64,000 bases of DNA from Allobosea sp. CS1GBMeth4 (lineage in GTDB: Bacteria; Pseudomonadota; Alphaproteobacteria; Rhizobiales; Beijerinckiaceae), in assembly GCF_900185715.1 (NCBI RefSeq), contig NZ_FYAS01000030.1, forward strand, positions 186,001 through 250,000, in the 5' to 3' direction. A model generated the notes under the pieces. The model made no database searches, was not told where the DNA came from, and saw only the letters and a list, made by a program, of their open reading frames with translations. The first letter of the stretch is position 1. The number at the start of each line of letters is the position of its first letter. Positions 63,516 to 64,000 of this stretch are shown piece by piece. A program made the position numbers and the translations under genes.

Positions 63516-64000
63516 ATGGCAATGGCTGAAACGATCGAACAGGTGGACCGCGACGCTCTGCGCGCCGCGCTCGGTGCGCGTGCGATCGTGCTGGTCGGCA
63601 TGATGGGCTCCGGCAAGAGCTCGGTCGGCAAGCGCCTCGGCGCCCGCCTCGGCCTGCCCTTCGTCGATGCCGACACCGAGATCGAGACCGCGGCGGGGAT
63701 GACGATCCCCGAGATCTTCGCGCAGCGCGGCGAGAGCGAGTTCCGCGACGGCGAGCGCCGCGTCATCGCCCGCATCCTGACGACGCGCGCGCCGCTCGTG
63801 CTGGCGACCGGCGGCGGCGCCTTCATGAACGCCGACACCCGCGCCCGCATCGCCGAGCTCGGCGTCTCGATCTGGCTGAGGGCCGAGTTCGACGTGCTGA
63901 TGCGCCGCGTGCGCAAGCGCAGCAACCGTCCCTTGCTTCAGACCTCCGATCCGGAGGCGACCATGCGCCGGATGCTGGCCGAGCGCGAGCCGATCTATGG
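63516..64000 (+). CDS. aroK: Shikimate kinase (3' end outside the window)
   Basis: The first 161 codons of shikimate kinase, which phosphorylates shikimate in aromatic amino-acid synthesis. Walker A is VGMMGSGKSSVGKRLG, with the shikimate-site Asp in PFVDADTEIE, Arg in SEFRDGERRV, and the Gly motif LATGGGAFM. The lid region RSNRPLLQTSD is present. The first ATG (63516) has GGGAGG upstream; ATG 63522 is an alternative. The frame is still open at base 64000, and aroB usually follows. Confidence 0.95.
   Translation, partial: MAMAETIEQVDRDALRAALGARAIVLVGMMGSGKSSVGKRLGARLGLPFVDADTEIETAAGMTIPEIFAQRGESEFRDGERRVIARILTTRAPLVLATGGGAFMNADTRARIAELGVSIWLRAEFDVLMRRVRKRSNRPLLQTSDPEATMRRMLAEREPIY

Overview
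The window comes from a GC-rich alphaproteobacterium, most likely Hyphomicrobiales and probably close to Bosea. The clues are the divergent xerD/aroK pair with a tiny ORF in front of xerD, outer-membrane proteins whose mature end begins ADLPxRK, a PHA-system protein, many solute ABC cassettes with LacI/GntR/IclR regulators, and interspersed REP-type palindromes. No tRNA, rRNA, CRISPR array, prophage or insertion sequence was recognised. The taxon is inferred from protein style, not from a marker gene.

Layout. 0.25-5.4 kb: a vitamin B12 uptake operon (btuB-btuF-btuC-btuD, minus strand) behind a cobalamin riboswitch. 5.7-8.4 kb: a beta-barrel protein with a Fur/Mur-like box, a Nudix hydrolase and a DUF3616 protein. 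8.5-9.7 kb: an AT-richer pair that looks like a nuclease toxin and its immunity protein. 9.7-15.0 kb: malate synthase, OmpW with an FNR/FixK box, an SH3 protein, and the ygfZ-tag-HD hydrolase operon. 15.2-18.6 kb: a DHFR-like protein, two DGPF/YciI proteins and an ECF42-type sigma factor, with two matching candidate sigma-factor promoters. 19.2-22.8 kb: a LacI regulator, a ribulokinase-like FGGY kinase and a ribitol-dehydrogenase-like SDR.

22.9-28.0 kb: hydroxyproline-type catabolism (epimerase, Ldh-family reductase, DapA-family deaminase, GntR regulator), with an unrelated nucleotidyltransferase between. 28.2-36.9 kb: a GH31 glycosidase and a complete sugar ABC importer, divergent from a LacI-cupin-methylglyoxal synthase operon across a 16-bp perfect operator. 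37.0-40.8 kb: NDH-2-like oxidoreductase, haloacetate dehalogenase-like hydrolase, pgi. 40.9-49.5 kb: IclR plus fructokinase-like kinase, divergent from a seven-gene operon for a polyamine/opine-type ABC importer and a three-subunit flavin/iron-sulfur dehydrogenase. This operon has the least obvious substrate in the window.

49.8-52.5 kb: a sugar-isomerase/Gfo-Idh-MocA pair and a DUF1236 protein. 52.7-58.6 kb: a signal-less solute-binding-fold protein, a threonine-dehydratase-like and a DoeB-like deacylase gene flanked by inverted REP elements, and an amino-acid ABC importer with a divergent IclR regulator. 59.6-64 kb: small conserved proteins, a YbaL/Kef-type antiporter, xerD, and the start of aroK, which runs off the right edge.

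How the genes work together: most of the window is solute uptake and catabolism. Each module pairs an importer or degradative enzymes with a local repressor, and four-base ATGA or GTGA overlaps mark translationally coupled genes. The best candidates for something under-described are the toxin/immunity pair, the IclR-flanked dehydrogenase/transporter operon, and the small ECF42 regulon with visible promoters.
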